DNA of 64,000 bases from positions 1 through 64,000 of the forward strand of contig NZ_BDAE01000015.1 in assembly GCF_002091675.1 (NCBI RefSeq), written 5' to 3'. The notes under the pieces were generated by a model. That model did not search any database. It saw nothing but the letters and a program-made list of their open reading frames with translations, and had not been told where the DNA came from. Shown here piece after piece: positions 63,501 to 64,000 of the stretch. The position numbers were made by a program, and so were the translations under genes. This DNA is from Pseudomonas luteola NBRC 103146 (GTDB taxonomy: Bacteria; Pseudomonadota; Gammaproteobacteria; Pseudomonadales; Pseudomonadaceae). Position 1 is the first letter of the stretch; the number at the start of each line of letters is the position of its first letter.

Positions 63501-64000
63501 TTAATTGACGCTATAACCACGTCCAGCCAGACAGGCTGTCAATGCGCGACGATAATAATCCGTAGTTGCGCTTGGCGGTGCTGCCGTTGCGGTGGCTGGA
63601 TCAAAGCCACTTTGAGTGACTGCCCAGCTATGGCATTCATATCGATCCCGAGCCTGCTGATCGGGCGTCTGGCCGCGAGCCGGGTAGGCGATGACGTCAT
63701 AACTTTGTGTACTGACTGTTGTAGGAACAGGTGGTGTTACAACGATATAGCGCTGTTGATCGGCATTCCATGCATAGTAAGTACCTGCAGCCAAAAAGTA
63801 GAGTGCACTGCCTATCCAGACCTCTCGCGCAAAGTCTGGTAGCCCGTGCCCATGCCGGGGGCCTGGGTTGAAGGCCGGACCGGCATTGTGTGGAGCACGC
63901 CAGTCTGACCCGGGACCAGGCCTGTGAAGCGGCTCTGCCGTAGCAAGACAGGCTATGCCTATAGCTGCGAGGCCAACAACTGTTTTGCTGAGAGAAAAAA
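63501..64000 (-). CDS. Secreted DUF6515-like protein, start beyond the window
   Basis: The minus-strand frame ends at the TAA at 63501-63503 and stays open past base 63998, so about 165 residues are visible and the first few are outside. A hydrophobic signal-like segment near the N-terminus (VVGLAAIGIACLATAEP) is followed by a Pro/Gly/His-rich region. A tail contains WIGSALYFLAAGTYYAWNADQ and RDRYECHSWAVTQSGFDP. The pattern resembles the DUF6515 family of secreted Pseudomonas proteins, from memory; function is unknown. The TTG at 63794 is an internal codon, not the start. Confidence 0.72.
   Translation of the reverse strand, partial: FSLSKTVVGLAAIGIACLATAEPLHRPGPGSDWRAPHNAGPAFNPGPRHGHGLPDFAREVWIGSALYFLAAGTYYAWNADQQRYIVVTPPVPTTVSTQSYDVIAYPARGQTPDQQARDRYECHSWAVTQSGFDPATATAAPPSATTDYYRRALTACLAGRGYSVN

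Noticed and set aside
1-64000. CRISPR array, insertion sequence, prophage or integron
   Set aside because: No spaced direct repeats, transposase-like or integrase-like genes, or terminal repeats were seen; the genes are core-type.

Overview
The window looks like a chromosomal segment of a Pseudomonas-lineage gammaproteobacterium. Proteins such as DnaX, Anr, AcnA, AcnB, Lon, HupB, Aer, GbuA and DctA read like Pseudomonas versions, and short gene blocks keep orders I recall from Pseudomonas aeruginosa (dnaX-ybaB-recR; hemN-anr; acnA/rlmM-tusA; acnB through folD; tig-clpP-clpX-lon-hupB-ppiD; the gbu locus). The blocks are joined differently here, and base composition by eye is lower in GC than P. 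aeruginosa. I cannot assign a species. I see no insertion sequence, prophage, integron or CRISPR array; this is mostly core genome with a few accessory-looking patches.

Layout. 1-3.7 kb: end of an IlvD/Edd-family dehydratase, then dnaX-ybaB-recR (replication and repair). 3.8-7.9 kb: a Fur-box-flanked iron cell-surface signalling set (FecI-type sigma factor, FecR-type anti-sigma factor, TonB-dependent siderophore receptor with a signalling domain). 7.9-11 kb: anr and hemN (oxygen response, anaerobic haem synthesis) with an Anr box upstream of hemN, and an alpha/beta hydrolase. 11-20.5 kb: acnA, rlmM, tusA, a MATE exporter, pdxB, a 55-residue unknown protein, ppnP, a DEDDh exonuclease, a YkgJ-type cysteine protein and a START-domain protein. 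20.5-30 kb: acnB with a long structured leader, a DUF1289 gene, miaE, ppiB-lpxH, glnS-cysS and folD. 30.3-30.6 kb: three tRNA genes (Arg-TCT, His-GTG, Leu-TAG) behind a strong promoter. 30.8-39.3 kb: the proteostasis block tig, clpP, clpX, lon, hupB, ppiD, separated by hairpins.

39-45 kb: a PauB-type amine oxidoreductase, cysK, a DUF748 protein, and a MoxR-type AAA+ ATPase and CoxE-type VWA protein with a small GFA zinc protein between them. 45-53 kb: a guanidino-compound catabolic locus on the minus strand (guanidinobutyrase gbuA, NCS1-type permease, metallo-beta-lactamase-fold hydrolase, sodium:solute symporter, AruI-type 2-ketoarginine decarboxylase) with a divergent LysR regulator. Together these suggest arginine is converted via 2-ketoarginine and 4-guanidinobutyrate to GABA plus urea. 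53-64 kb: aer, tapT, a small proline-rich unknown protein, a PcpS-type phosphopantetheinyl transferase, dctA with a near-perfect sigma-54 promoter and an upstream palindrome, sprT, a DnaJ-related protein, the ttcA / Tag-like / Sir2 operon, two tandem NlpC/P60 lipoproteins, a small HNH protein and the start-truncated gene for a secreted DUF6515-like protein.

I did not find one clearly novel system. The best candidates for a second look are the acnB leader (promoter, 17-bp inverted repeat and a 40-codon upstream reading frame), the dctA control region, the MoxR-GFA-VWA trio and the small unknown proteins.
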